Below are positions 42,637 through 51,705 of a DNA stretch of 64,000 nucleotides, piece after piece. Within the stretch, counting starts at the first letter, position 1. Each line of letters opens with the position of its first letter. The position numbers were made by a program, and so were the translations under genes. The notes under the pieces are model-generated. The model ran no database searches, was not told the origin of the DNA, and saw only the letters and a program-made list of their open reading frames with translations. The DNA is from Paracoccaceae bacterium (lineage in GTDB: Bacteria > Pseudomonadota > Alphaproteobacteria > Rhodobacterales > Rhodobacteraceae), in contig WKFI01000005.1 of assembly GCA_014872875.1 (NCBI GenBank), forward strand, positions 806,001-870,000, written 5' to 3'.

Positions 42637-44301
42637 ATGGCAGACGCAGCCATTCACGGGCACGAGGACGAGCGGAGTTTCTTCACCCGCTGGTTCATGA
42701 GCACGAACCACAAGGATATCGGTATCCTTTACCTGATCGTATCAGCCTTTGCCGGTCTGATTTCGGTCGCTTTCACCGTTTACATGCGGCTCGAACTGAT
42801 GGAGCCGGGCGTTCAGTACATGTGCCTCGAAGGTGCGCGCATGTTCGCGTCTTCGGCGGAATGTACGCCGAACGGCCACCTCTGGAACGTGCTGATCACC
42901 GCACACGGCATCCTGATGATGTTCTTCGTGGTCATTCCGGCCCTGTTCGGCGGTTTCGGAAACTATTTCATGCCGCTGCAGATCGGTGCACCGGACATGG
43001 CGTTCCCGCGGATGAACAACCTGTCCTTCTGGCTCTATGTCGCAGGCACCTCGCTGGCCGTCGCTTCGGTTCTGGCACCTGGTGGCAACGATCAGGCCGG
43101 TTCAGGCGTGGGCTGGGTTCTGTATCCTCCGTTGTCGACCAATGAGGGCGGCTTCTCGATGGATCTGGCGATCTTCGCGGTACACGTTTCGGGTGCCTCG
43201 TCGATCCTGGGGGCCATCAACATGATCACCACCTTCCTGAACATGCGTGCCCCGGGCATGACCCTGTTCAAGGTGCCGCTGTTCAGCTGGTCGATCTTTG
43301 TTACCTCGTGGCTGATCCTGCTGTCGCTGCCGGTTCTGGCGGGCGCCATCACCATGCTTCTGATGGACCGCAACTTTGGCTTCACCTTCTTTGATCCGGC
43401 CGGCGGTGGTGACCCGGTTCTGTACCAGCACATCCTGTGGTTCTTCGGCCACCCCGAAGTGTACATCGTGATCCTGCCGGGCTTCGGCATCATCAGCCAC
43501 GTGATTGCCACCTTCTCGCGCAAGCCGGTCTTCGGTTACCTGCCGATGGTCTGGGCGATCATCGCGATTGGTGCTCTGGGCTTTGTCGTGTGGGCGCACC
43601 ACATGTACACCGTCGGCATGTCGCTGAACCAGCAGGCCTACTTCATGCTGGCCACGATGGTCATCGCGGTGCCAACAGGGGTCAAGATCTTCTCGTGGAT
43701 CGCAACCATCTGGGGCGGCTCGATCGAATTCAAGGCCCCGATGATGTTCGCCTTCGGCTTCCTGATCCTGTTCACGCTGGGTGGTGTGACCGGTATCGTT
43801 CTGTCGCAGGCCAGCCTCGACCGCGCCTATCATGACACCTACTACGTGGTTGCTCACTTCCACTATGTTATGTCCCTGGGTGCTGTTTTCGCGATCTTTG
43901 CCGGTGTTTACTTCTACTTCGGCAAGATGACTGGTCGTCAGTACTCGGAATTTTGGGCGCATATCCACTTCTGGATGTTCTTCATCGGTGCAAACCTGAC
44001 CTTCTTCCCCCAGCACTTCCTGGGTCGTCAGGGCATGCCGCGTCGTTACATCGACTACCCGGAAGCCTTCGAATACTGGAACTACATCTCCTCGATTGGT
44101 GCCTTCATCTCGTTCGCTTCGTTCATCCTGTTCTTCGGTATTGTCATCGCCGCCCTGATGCGTGGCGCCCGCGTGACCGAGAACAACTACTGGAACGAGT
44201 ATGCCGACACGCTGGAATGGACCCTGCCGTCCCCGCCGCCCGAGCACACGTTCGAGATCCTGCCCAAGCAGGAAGAATGGGACAAAGGCCATTCACACTG
44301 A
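42637..44301 (+). CDS. ctaD: Cytochrome c oxidase subunit I (aa3 type)
   Basis: This 554-aa integral membrane subunit holds heme a and the heme a3-CuB centre. It has the CuB/Tyr motif [15 protein letters not shown], CuB ligands in [11 protein letters not shown], heme ligands in [15 protein letters not shown], the D-channel Asp in [12 protein letters not shown] and the K-channel Lys in [12 protein letters not shown]. All proton-pump residues expected for type A1 oxidases are visible. It stands alone, apart from subunits II and III, as in many Rhodobacteraceae. A strong terminator follows. The start has GGAGG 8 nt upstream. Confidence 0.98.
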   Translation: MADAAIHGHEDERSFFTRWFMSTNHKDIGILYLIVSAFAGLISVAFTVYMRLELMEPGVQYMCLEGARMFASSAECTPNGHLWNVLITAHGILMMFFVVIPALFGGFGNYFMPLQIGAPDMAFPRMNNLSFWLYVAGTSLAVASVLAPGGNDQAGSGVGWVLYPPLSTNEGGFSMDLAIFAVHVSGASSILGAINMITTFLNMRAPGMTLFKVPLFSWSIFVTSWLILLSLPVLAGAITMLLMDRNFGFTFFDPAGGGDPVLYQHILWFFGHPEVYIVILPGFGIISHVIATFSRKPVFGYLPMVWAIIAIGALGFVVWAHHMYTVGMSLNQQAYFMLATMVIAVPTGVKIFSWIATIWGGSIEFKAPMMFAFGFLILFTLGGVTGIVLSQASLDRAYHDTYYVVAHFHYVMSLGAVFAIFAGVYFYFGKMTGRQYSEFWAHIHFWMFFIGANLTFFPQHFLGRQGMPRRYIDYPEAFEYWNYISSIGAFISFASFILFFGIVIAALMRGARVTENNYWNEYADTLEWTLPSPPPEHTFEILPKQEEWDKGHSH

Positions 44302-44329
44302 TCCAGTGGTCTTTTGAAAAAGAAAATGG

Positions 44330-44357
44330 AACCCCGGCCTCGCGCCGGGGTTTTTTT
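44330..44357 (+). terminator. Rho-independent terminator of ctaD
   Basis: AACCCCGGC-ctcgc-GCCGGGGTT followed by seven T residues is a textbook intrinsic terminator, 29 nt after the ctaD stop. Confidence 0.93.
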
Positions 44358-44413
44358 ATGCTTGCGAGCCGATGACCCAAAGTCACCGTAAATTTCACAC
44401 AGCTTCATTCTGC

Positions 44414-44431
44414 CTGTCATCCCAGTGACAT
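44414..44431 (+). promoter_or_regulatory. Weak Pho-box-like sequence
   Basis: CTGTCAT-CCCA-GTGACAT has one perfect and one 5-of-7 PhoB half-site at the normal 11-nt repeat. It lies about 90 nt before the secreted beta-propeller gene. Phosphate control is suggested but weakly supported. Confidence 0.3.
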
Positions 44432-44520
44432 GTCCTGCGCTTAGCCAACCCGCGCCCGATGGCGCGTGGGTTTGATCCCGCCGTTCCGGGTCCCGATTTC
44501 TTGAACCAACAGGACCTTTC

Positions 44521-46500
44521 ATGACCCTCTCAAATGTCGCCGCTGCCGTAGCTGGCCCCAAGACCTTCAATCTGCGTTCCCTGAACAGCAAGGAAGTCAT
44601 CCGCTTTGATTCCGGCATCGGCGAAGGCGGGTCGGAAGTTGTAGCGCATCATGCGGGCAAGCTTTACGTTACCAACGGTGAGCAGGACCGGATCGACGTC
44701 TTCAACTTGACCACCGGAAAGCTGGAAAAATCGCTGGATCTGAGCACCATTGCCAACTTTGGCGGCATCAACTCGGTCACCGTCTCCACCAAAGGTGTCG
44801 CCGTCGCTGTGGAGCGCGTGGACCCGGTCGATGACGAAACCCCGGCCGAAGGCGCCGTTGCTTTCTTTGATCTGAACGCCAAATCCACGGACACCCCCAC
44901 CGATGTTGTCACCGTCGGTCATCTGCCCGACATGGTCACCTTCTCGAAAGACGGCACCAAGGTGTTCGTCGCAAACGAAGGCGAAGCGCTTGACAATGGC
45001 GACCCGGCGGGCTCGATCTCGGTCATTGACGTAGCAACCAAAACCGCCAAAACCTTCGACTTCACAGCCTTCGACGCACAGGTCGATCAGTTGCGTGCAG
45101 ACGGGGTCAGGATTTTCCCGGGCAAACTGCCCTCGAACGATTTCGAACCGGAATACATCACCGAAGGCCCGGATGGCCTGCTGTATGTTACCCTTCAGGA
45201 AAACAACGCCGTCGCTGTTTTTGACCCGACCACCGAAGCCTTTACCAAAATCCTGCCTCTTGGAACCGTGGACCACAGCCTGGCAGGCAACGGTATCGAT
45301 CCGTCGGACAAGGATGACGCGATCAATATCCGCACGGTTCCGGTTGAAGGCCTGCGGATGCCCGACGCCATCGCATCGGTTCAGATCAAGGGCAAGACCT
45401 TCTTCCTGACCGCCAACGAAGGCGATGCACGCGACGAAGACGAACGGATCAAGGATATTACTCTGGATCCGACCCTCTTCCCTAACGCGGCGGCGCTGCA
45501 GGATAATGCCGATCTTGGCCGTTTGGGCATTTCCTCCATCGACGGGGACACCGATGGCGACGGGGACTATGACGCGCTCTATTCCTACGGGTCCCGGTCT
45601 TTCACGATATTCAGTTCGAATGGCCGGGTTGTCTTCGATTCCGGCGACGATTTCGAGCAGTACATTGCCGACAATCGTGTTGCGAACGCCTTTAACAATG
45701 ACGACTTCCCGACCGACACGCCCGGCACCGTCGATGAAAACCGGTCCGACAACAAGGGCCCGGAACCGGAAGCCATCGAAGTGGGCGTGGTGGACGGCCG
45801 CACCCTGGCATTCATCGGGTTGGAGCGGGATTCAGGGATCATGATTTATGACATCTCGAACCCCAATAAAGCCAAGTTCCTGCATTACATCGAAGGCCAG
45901 ACAAACGGTGATGTCAGCCCCGAAGTCATCGAGTTCATTGCCGCCTCAGAAAGCCTGACCGGAAAAGCGCAGCTTGCCGTGTCCTACGAAGTGTCGGGCA
46001 CCACCACTCTGATTGATCTCGACTTTGGTCAGCGGATCGTAGGAACGGACTCCGGTGAAACGCTGAACGGCACGCTGTCGGATGACGTGATCTTGGGTCG
46101 TGGGGCCGCAGATACCGTAAATGCCGGGGAAGGCGATGACCGCATACTGGGTGGCACCGGCAATGACAACCTGAACGGTCAGGACGGTGATGACCAGATC
46201 CGTGGCGGCGCAGGCGAAGACGTGATTTCCGGAGGCAAGGGCGACGACACCCTGCGCGGTGGGTTCGGCGAAGACACTTTCGTCTTTGCTTTGGGTGACG
46301 GGAACGACACCATCCTTGGTTTCGCCGACGGCGACATGATTGATCTGAGCGCCACCGGACTGACCGCAGCGGATGTCACCATCACCCGCAACACACAGCG
46401 GGAATACACCGTCGATTATGGCGGCCTGGGCGACAGCATCGATGTCACGCTGCGCACGCCCGGCGACCTGTTGACAACCGATGACTTGATCTTCGTCTGA
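44521..46500 (+). CDS. Choice-of-anchor I-type beta-propeller protein with RTX repeats
   Basis: Residues about 20-500 form a beta-propeller-like domain (HHAGKLYVTNGEQDRIDVFN; VTFSKDGTKVFVANEGE; FLTANEGDARDED; YSYGSRSFTIF) of the choice-of-anchor I class, which resembles phytase or alkaline phosphatase-like proteins. Residues about 515-590 carry calcium-binding RTX nonapeptides (GGTGNDNLNGQDGDDQIRGG). No N-terminal signal peptide is seen, so secretion would use a type I system through its C-terminal end. A phosphatase role is possible but not shown. AGGAC lies 6 nt before the ATG. Confidence 0.88.
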   Translation: MTLSNVAAAVAGPKTFNLRSLNSKEVIRFDSGIGEGGSEVVAHHAGKLYVTNGEQDRIDVFNLTTGKLEKSLDLSTIANFGGINSVTVSTKGVAVAVERVDPVDDETPAEGAVAFFDLNAKSTDTPTDVVTVGHLPDMVTFSKDGTKVFVANEGEALDNGDPAGSISVIDVATKTAKTFDFTAFDAQVDQLRADGVRIFPGKLPSNDFEPEYITEGPDGLLYVTLQENNAVAVFDPTTEAFTKILPLGTVDHSLAGNGIDPSDKDDAINIRTVPVEGLRMPDAIASVQIKGKTFFLTANEGDARDEDERIKDITLDPTLFPNAAALQDNADLGRLGISSIDGDTDGDGDYDALYSYGSRSFTIFSSNGRVVFDSGDDFEQYIADNRVANAFNNDDFPTDTPGTVDENRSDNKGPEPEAIEVGVVDGRTLAFIGLERDSGIMIYDISNPNKAKFLHYIEGQTNGDVSPEVIEFIAASESLTGKAQLAVSYEVSGTTTLIDLDFGQRIVGTDSGETLNGTLSDDVILGRGAADTVNAGEGDDRILGGTGNDNLNGQDGDDQIRGGAGEDVISGGKGDDTLRGGFGEDTFVFALGDGNDTILGFADGDMIDLSATGLTAADVTITRNTQREYTVDYGGLGDSIDVTLRTPGDLLTTDDLIFV

Positions 46501-46515
46501 TCACGGCACACCCTG

Positions 46516-46541
46516 CGTCCGGGCGTTCACGCGCCCGGACG
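46516..46541 (+). terminator. Hairpin after the RTX protein gene
   Basis: CGTCCGGGCG pairs with CGCCCGGACG around TTCACG, 15 nt after the stop codon. Only a short TT follows, so it is a weak intrinsic terminator. Confidence 0.6.
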
Positions 46542-46602
46542 TTCTGCAACCAACGACAACCGCGCAGCTCGACCTGCCCGGCAACTGTGCTATCTTCGCG
46601 AC

Positions 46603-47091
46603 ATGCCATATTCGTGGAAAGAAACCGCTCAGGAAACAGTCCGGGAACTGCACCTTTGGCCGCACCAGTCGCTGCCGCCAAAGGGGTTCGTGATGTTCAT
46701 GGGCGCTACGTCCCTGTTCATCACTCTGCCGCTTTTGCCTCTGCTTGGATCGCTGGCTTTGTGGGGGCTGCTGCCGTTTCTGGTTCTGGCCATGTCCGGC
46801 ATGTGGTGGGCGCTGCGTCGCAGTCACCGGGACAACCAGATTTTGGAAGTGCTGGAGCTTGGGCCCGAAGATGCCCAGCTGACCAGACTCACGCCCAAGG
46901 GCGCGCCACAGAACTGGCGATGCAACCGATACTGGGCAACGGTCGAACTGCACGAAAACGGCGGCCCGGTCCCGAACTACGTGACCTTACGCGGCAGCGG
47001 ACGAGAAGTCGAAATTGGTGCCTTTCTGTCCGAAGATGAGCGCAGAACCCTGTATCACGAGTTAAAGACCGAACTTCGCAGAACCCTATGA
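46603..47091 (+). CDS. DUF2244 domain membrane protein
   Basis: This 162-aa protein has two adjacent transmembrane segments (residues about 28-68: GFVMFMGATSLFITLPLLPL and LALWGLLPFLVLAMSG) and a C-terminal cytoplasmic part with NWRCNRYWATVEL and EIGAFLSEDERRTLYHELK. This is the typical DUF2244 layout in alphaproteobacteria. The function is not known. ATG 46603 follows the hairpin after the RTX gene, so it has its own promoter. Confidence 0.88.
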   Translation: MPYSWKETAQETVRELHLWPHQSLPPKGFVMFMGATSLFITLPLLPLLGSLALWGLLPFLVLAMSGMWWALRRSHRDNQILEVLELGPEDAQLTRLTPKGAPQNWRCNRYWATVELHENGGPVPNYVTLRGSGREVEIGAFLSEDERRTLYHELKTELRRTL

Positions 47092-47286
47092 AACAGGCTT
47101 TGACAGGCATCACGAGCTAGGTTATCCGATTGGCATGACACGTCAGGCCGCCTTCTTTAGCCCAGTCTATTATCCGCTGTTCTCATAACAGCGGCCCCAT
47201 CCCCATATCGATGTTCACCCGCTGCAAACCGGCGGTAAGAACTGATGAAACCCTGCTCCGGATTTGCGGCAAACCGGAGCGCAACA

Positions 47287-48096
47287 ATGATCTCACTCTC
47301 AGGTATTTCCAGCGTTGGTCTAATCGGCTTTGGCGCATTTGGGCAGCTTATTGCACAGCATCTGTCGCCGCATGTACCGCTGGTTATCTCCGATCCAGCC
47401 TATGCCATCTCCGATGATGGGCCGCCCAATGCTCGTTTTGCGCCACCGGAACAGGCCGCCGCCTGCCCTCTCGTTCTGATGGCCGTGCCTGTTTCCATGA
47501 TGGCCGAGGTCTGCACAAGCCTTGCTCCTTACATGCAACCGGGCAGCATCGTTGCGGATGTAGGCTCGGTAAAACTGCTCCCGGCCCGCGTCTTGCAACA
47601 GACCCTCCCACAGCATGTGGACTTGGTGGGCACTCACCCCCTGTTCGGGCCGCAAAGCGCGCAGGACGGCATTGCCGGGCACAAGATCGCCATCTGCAAC
47701 ATCCGGGGGAGATCGCATTTGAAACTGGCCGCAGTTCTGCGTCGGGTCCACGGATTGAAGATTATCTTCACGACACCAGAAGCCCACGATCGTGAGGCCG
47801 CTTTGGTTCAAGGATTGACCCATCTGATTGCCAAGAGCCTGATCCAGATGGGGCCGCTACCCAACTGCATGACCACGACCAGCTTCGAACTTTTGGTTCA
47901 GGCCGCAGACATGGTCCGCGACGATGCGCCAGAGGTGTTTTCAGCCATCAATCAGGCCAACCCGTTTTCCGCCGAGATCCGTGACCAGTTCCTGTCGCGC
48001 GCAATCGCCTTGAGCAACGCCTTGCACCCCACAGAGCCAAATCCGTGGCGCAAAAAAGAAGGCAGCCCTCAGGCTGCCTCTCAAGATATCGGCTAG
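47287..48096 (+). CDS. Prephenate dehydrogenase-like protein (TyrA family)
   Basis: This 269-aa protein has an N-terminal NAD-binding motif (SVGLIGFGAFGQLIAQHL), VADVGSVK and VGTHPLFGPQSAQDG, characteristic of arogenate/prephenate dehydrogenases. The Asp in LVISDPAY indicates NAD rather than NADP. It may make 4-hydroxyphenylpyruvate or tyrosine. ATG 47287 with GGAG 9 nt upstream is used; the frame from 47245 lacks a site. Its last codons overlap a hairpin that serves as the terminator of the convergent yqeY gene. Confidence 0.86.
   Translation: MISLSGISSVGLIGFGAFGQLIAQHLSPHVPLVISDPAYAISDDGPPNARFAPPEQAAACPLVLMAVPVSMMAEVCTSLAPYMQPGSIVADVGSVKLLPARVLQQTLPQHVDLVGTHPLFGPQSAQDGIAGHKIAICNIRGRSHLKLAAVLRRVHGLKIIFTTPEAHDREAALVQGLTHLIAKSLIQMGPLPNCMTTTSFELLVQAADMVRDDAPEVFSAINQANPFSAEIRDQFLSRAIALSNALHPTEPNPWRKKEGSPQAASQDIG
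48047..48078 (-). terminator. Terminator of yqeY, inside the end of the convergent gene
   Basis: On the minus strand GGCAGCC-TGAG-GGCTGCC is followed by TTCTTTTTT, a good intrinsic terminator 30 nt after the yqeY stop. It lies within the coding tail of the TyrA-like gene (codons for the KKEGSPQAAS stretch). Confidence 0.85.
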
Positions 48097-48107
48097 TACG
48101 GCTGTAC

Positions 48108-48584
48108 CTAGCATCCGCCATTCGAACAGAGTTGATCCTTCACCATTGGGCCAACCTTGCCGAAATCCATCTGGCCAGTATAACGGCTTTTCAGCTCGCC
48201 CATGACCTTGCCCATATCCCGGATCGAACTGGCACCGGTGGCTGTCACTGCAGCCAGCACGGCTTTTTGGACCTCGTCCTCGTCCAATTGCTTGGGCAGG
48301 AATTCTTCGATCACCGCGACTTCCTTGAGTTCGCGTTCGGCCAGATCCAACCGGCCGCCTTCTTCATAGGCGCGCGCGCTTTCCTGGCGCTGCTTGGTCA
48401 TCTTGCCAAGAATGGCCAGCACTTCGGCATCACCGACCCCATCGCGTTCTTCGTCAGAACCGCGTGCAGCGATATCGCGATCCTTGATCGCCGCATTGAT
48501 CAGGCGCAACGTGGACAGCCGGTCTGCGGCCTTGTCCTTCATCGCCTGTTTCAGGGCCTCGTTGACCCGCGTTCGCATGTCCAT
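48108..48584 (-). CDS. yqeY: GatB/YqeY domain protein
   Basis: This 158-aa protein begins MDMRTRVNEALKQAM and contains RLSTLRLINAAIKDRDI and EEFLPKQLDEDEV, the conserved YqeY pattern related to the tail domain of GatB. Its role may be in tRNA-dependent amidation or RNA binding, but is not established. ATG 48584 aligns with family starts; upstream codons to 48665 are non-coding. It is divergent from carA, an arrangement often conserved in alphaproteobacteria. Confidence 0.93.
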   Translation of the reverse strand: MDMRTRVNEALKQAMKDKAADRLSTLRLINAAIKDRDIAARGSDEERDGVGDAEVLAILGKMTKQRQESARAYEEGGRLDLAERELKEVAVIEEFLPKQLDEDEVQKAVLAAVTATGASSIRDMGKVMGELKSRYTGQMDFGKVGPMVKDQLCSNGGC

Positions 48585-48771
48585 ATTCTCTCGCCCATCC
48601 CCATGGATCCTCGAAATGCCGAGATTACCGGAACAATTTGGCCGACACAACCGTGTCGAAAACAAGTTAAGTCATTGATTTTCAACGATTGCCGAAAATT
48701 TTACCACCCTTGACCCGACGCCCGACGCCCCGTAAAAGCCCATGAATTTATCTGACATGGGGAGTCGCGCA

Positions 48772-49932
48772 ATGGCCGATACTGCACCGTCCAAGCCAAC
48801 AGCATGCCTGGCGCTGGCCGATGGCACCGTTTTCTACGGCATCGGGTTCGGAGCAACAGGACAGACCGTTGCAGAACTCTGCTTCAACACGGCAATGACC
48901 GGTTATCAGGAGATCATGACCGATCCCTCTTACGCCGGACAGATCGTCACCTTCACCTTCCCGCATATCGGCAATGTCGGTGTGAACCCGGAAGATGACG
49001 AAACCGGAGATCCGGTGGCTGCGGGCATGGTCGTCAAATGGGACCCGACGTTGGCCTCGAACTGGCGCACCACGGAAGAGCTGAAAGCTTGGCTGACCCG
49101 TACCGGACGCATCGCGATCGGTGGCGTGGATACCCGCCGTCTGACACGCGCGATCCGCCAGCAAGGCGCGCCGCACGTCGCTCTGGCCCATGACCCGGAC
49201 GGAAACTTCGACCTCGAAGCCCTCGTCTCCGCCGCGCGCGCGTGGCCGGGATTGGAAGGCATGGACCTGGCCAAGGACGTGACCTGTGCCCAAAGCTACC
49301 GCTGGGATGAAATGCGGTGGGCGTGGCCCGACGGCTACCCTCGTCAGGAGGCCCCGGCGCACAAGGTTGTCGCGCTCGATTTTGGCGCCAAGCGCAATAT
49401 CCTGCGGTGTCTGGCCTCGGTTGGCTGTGATGTGACCGTCCTCCCCGCCACCGCAACCGCGGAAGAGGTGATGGCTCACAATCCGGATGGCGTTTTCCTG
49501 TCGAACGGCCCCGGCGACCCGGCTGCGACTGGTGAATATGCTGTTCCGATGATCCAGGAAATCCTGAAGACCGACCTGCCGGTTTTCGGGATCTGTCTGG
49601 GTCACCAGATGCTGGCCCTCGCCTTGGGTGCAAAGACGGTCAAGATGAACCACGGCCACCACGGCGCCAACCATCCGGTCAAGGATTACGAGACCGGCAA
49701 GGTTGAAATCACCTCGATGAACCATGGCTTTGCCGTGGATGCCCAGACCCTACCCGAGGGTGTGACCGAAACCCACGTCTCGCTGTTCGACGGTTCGAAC
49801 TGTGGTATCCGCATCGCCGACCGCCCGGTCTATTCGGTGCAGCACCACCCGGAGGCCAGCCCCGGTCCGCAGGACAGCTTCTACTTGTTCGAACGCTTTG
49901 CCGAAGCAATGGCCGCCCGCAAAGCGGCCTGA
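48772..49932 (+). CDS. carA: Carbamoyl-phosphate synthase small subunit
   Basis: This 386-aa glutaminase subunit supplies ammonia to CarB for arginine and pyrimidine synthesis. The N-terminal domain has LADGTVFYGIGFGA and NTAMTGYQEIMTDPSYAGQ. The C-terminal class I amidotransferase has the nucleophile Cys in FGICLGHQM and the His-Glu pair in VQHHPEASPGP. ATG 48772 has GGGGAG 8 nt upstream; the frame from 48742 is less likely. CarB is not in the window. A strong terminator follows. Confidence 0.97.
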   Translation: MADTAPSKPTACLALADGTVFYGIGFGATGQTVAELCFNTAMTGYQEIMTDPSYAGQIVTFTFPHIGNVGVNPEDDETGDPVAAGMVVKWDPTLASNWRTTEELKAWLTRTGRIAIGGVDTRRLTRAIRQQGAPHVALAHDPDGNFDLEALVSAARAWPGLEGMDLAKDVTCAQSYRWDEMRWAWPDGYPRQEAPAHKVVALDFGAKRNILRCLASVGCDVTVLPATATAEEVMAHNPDGVFLSNGPGDPAATGEYAVPMIQEILKTDLPVFGICLGHQMLALALGAKTVKMNHGHHGANHPVKDYETGKVEITSMNHGFAVDAQTLPEGVTETHVSLFDGSNCGIRIADRPVYSVQHHPEASPGPQDSFYLFERFAEAMAARKAA

Positions 49933-49957
49933 TCGGGATTGCCCATCTGAATGCACG

Positions 49958-49986
49958 AAGGGGAGAGCGTTGCTCTCCCCTTTTTT
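49958..49986. terminator. Rho-independent terminator between carA and tonB
   Basis: AAGGGGAGAGC and GCTCTCCCCTT form an 11-bp perfect stem around GTT, followed by a T run on the plus strand. It ends carA and may also stop the convergent tonB operon, whose stop is 23 nt to the right. Confidence 0.93.
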
Positions 49987-50008
49987 GTTGGGCTTCGTTT
50001 CACTTGCG

Positions 50009-50941
50009 CTATTGAAAATTGAGCTTCAGGGAGAAGGTGTAACTCGATTTTGTCAGCTGTTTCGGTGCTGCCGGAAAGCGCCCAGCCCTTTTGACGGCTG
50101 CCACGGCTGCCGCGTCCAGTTTCGCGTCTCCGGATGACCGGATGACCGATACCGCAACAAGTTTCCCCGAGGGGTGAACCGAAAGCCGCACTGTGGTTGC
50201 CCCTTTCGCCTTGGTGCCAGATGGCCGCCGCTTGCGCCGTTCGACCTTTGCCCGGATGCGAGAGCCCCAGACGGCCGTCAACTTGGCCTCTCGCCCCGGC
50301 GCCAGGGTCGAGGTCTTCGCGGAACCGCTATTGCCAGCATGTTCGGTCCCTCCTGAACCAGCAGCACGTTGCTGTGCCACACCGGCTGACGCTTTTCGGT
50401 TGGCGTCAGAGGGTTTGGCCTTGGGTTTTGGTTCGGACTTCTGGACCGGTTTGGGCGCTGGCTCGGGCCGGGGTTTCGGTTTTGTCTCCGGCTTGGGGGT
50501 CGGCACCGGTTCGGGCGCGGGCTCCGGCTCTGGAACTGGCTCCGGTTCGGGCTCGGGCTCTGGTTCGGGTTCTGGCTTTGGCGGCGGCGGAGCAGTTTCG
50601 ACATCCGGCTTGGGTGGTTCCGGGGTCTCGGGTGCCTGGATCGCCGTCATCTTGAGCTCGGCATTCGGCGCATCATCCATGCGGACCGAAGCAAACGGCA
50701 AGCGCGGGCTTTCAGTTTCGGTCACGGGTTGCAGAACATCCAGCACCTGCTGAGTTTGTGGCGGACGTTCCCAGGTCGCCACCATGGTTTCGATCTGCTC
50801 CGAGGCGCCCTGGATTGACACCATCGCATCCCCACCAACGCCGCCTGCTTCGGCGCCCTGATCAGGCCAATCTGCCAATAGAATAACGTGCAAACCGATG
50901 GCCAGCAGACCGAACACAGTAATTTCGGCGGCCTTTCTCAT
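50009..50941 (-). CDS. tonB: TonB family energy-transducing protein
   Basis: The 310-aa protein has an N-terminal membrane anchor (ITVFGLLAIGLHVILLA), then a long Pro-Glu/Pro-Lys stretch (about residues 105-180) that spans the periplasm. The C-terminal TonB domain has VRLSVHPSGKLVAVSVIRSSG, DAAAVAAVKRAGRFP and YTFSLKLNF. It transmits the ExbB-ExbD proton force to the outer membrane receptor. Last gene of exbB-exbD-exbD-tonB, overlapping the previous gene by 4 nt. Confidence 0.93.
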   Translation of the reverse strand: MRKAAEITVFGLLAIGLHVILLADWPDQGAEAGGVGGDAMVSIQGASEQIETMVATWERPPQTQQVLDVLQPVTETESPRLPFASVRMDDAPNAELKMTAIQAPETPEPPKPDVETAPPPPKPEPEPEPEPEPEPVPEPEPAPEPVPTPKPETKPKPRPEPAPKPVQKSEPKPKAKPSDANRKASAGVAQQRAAGSGGTEHAGNSGSAKTSTLAPGREAKLTAVWGSRIRAKVERRKRRPSGTKAKGATTVRLSVHPSGKLVAVSVIRSSGDAKLDAAAVAAVKRAGRFPAAPKQLTKSSYTFSLKLNFQ

Positions 50942-51321
50942 TCCTGGCTCACCACCAGTTCGACATGCGGCACGCCAAGCGCGGCCAACGCGCGCAGCAC
51001 CTGAGCGATGCGCTGCGCCTCCACCCCCTTGTCGGCGGTCAGGAGAAGGCGTTCTTCCTCCCTTTTGTCCGCTTTGAGAGCCTGCAATACGCTGTCACCG
51101 GTGGCCTCCCCGAAATAGAGCATACCATCTGTACTTAAAAACAGCCTCGCTTCTGCCTCAGGCTCTCCCCCGGACACAGAATGCGGTGCAGTGACGTCAA
51201 CGGGATCGGGCGGTGCGATCTGGGATGTCATCAGGAAGAAGATCAACAGCAGGAACACCACGTTGATCATTGGCACGATGCTCTCCTGTGCCGGGCGTTT
51301 GCGGGGGCTTTCGATGTCCAT
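50938..51321 (-). CDS. exbD: ExbD-type biopolymer transporter, Asn variant
   Basis: This 127-aa single-pass protein has the motif VPMINVVFLLLIFFLMTS. The transmembrane Asp that carries protons in ExbD (Asp25 in E. coli) is here Asn (AAC codon). The neighbouring ExbD keeps the Asp. Because ExbD works as a dimer inside an ExbB pentamer, a mixed Asp/Asn pair is likely. The C-terminal periplasmic domain is normal. It is coupled to tonB by a 4-nt overlap and lies 3 nt after the other exbD. Confidence 0.9.
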   Translation of the reverse strand: MDIESPRKRPAQESIVPMINVVFLLLIFFLMTSQIAPPDPVDVTAPHSVSGGEPEAEARLFLSTDGMLYFGEATGDSVLQALKADKREEERLLLTADKGVEAQRIAQVLRALAALGVPHVELVVSQE

Positions 51322-51324
51322 CGC

Positions 51325-51702
51325 CTACTCCACCAAAACGATCGCAGTATAGCCAGCAGCCCGCAGAGCGTCCGTGATGGTCACGATCCGCTGCAAGGTC
51401 GCCCCTTCCTGTCCGCGCAGGATCAACATGTCCGAAGGAGCTTTCACCAGAGGCGCGATGGCTTCGGCCAGCCCCGCTTCCGTAACGGTCACACCGTTTA
51501 CCGACACCGTTTCCGGGGAGATATCAATCAACCTCGGCGGTCCGTCATATTCCCCGCCGCTACCGGCCATTGGCAAAGGCAGAACCTGATCCAGACCAAA
51601 ACGCGATGCCAGCATGAAGAACACCAGCAGCAGAAACACCACGTCGATCATCGGCGTCAGGCTGGGGCGCCGTGGCTTCCGGGGCTGGGCGAGATTGATC
51701 AT
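51325..51702 (-). CDS. exbD: ExbD-type biopolymer transporter, Asp form
   Basis: This 125-aa single-pass protein has the canonical LTPMIDVVFLLLVFFMLAS motif with the proton-carrying Asp. A short cytoplasmic start (MINLAQPRKPRRPS) and a periplasmic domain with DMLILRGQEGATLQRIV follow the family layout. It forms the proton channel with ExbB; its gene lies 3 nt after exbB. Only this copy has the key Asp, so it probably provides the proton path. Confidence 0.93.
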   Translation of the reverse strand: MINLAQPRKPRRPSLTPMIDVVFLLLVFFMLASRFGLDQVLPLPMAGSGGEYDGPPRLIDISPETVSVNGVTVTEAGLAEAIAPLVKAPSDMLILRGQEGATLQRIVTITDALRAAGYTAIVLVE

Positions 51703-51705
51703 GTC

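Noticed and set aside
50193-50753. A Gly/Ser-rich protein opposite tonB
   Set aside because: It is the antisense of the Pro-Glu repeat in TonB.
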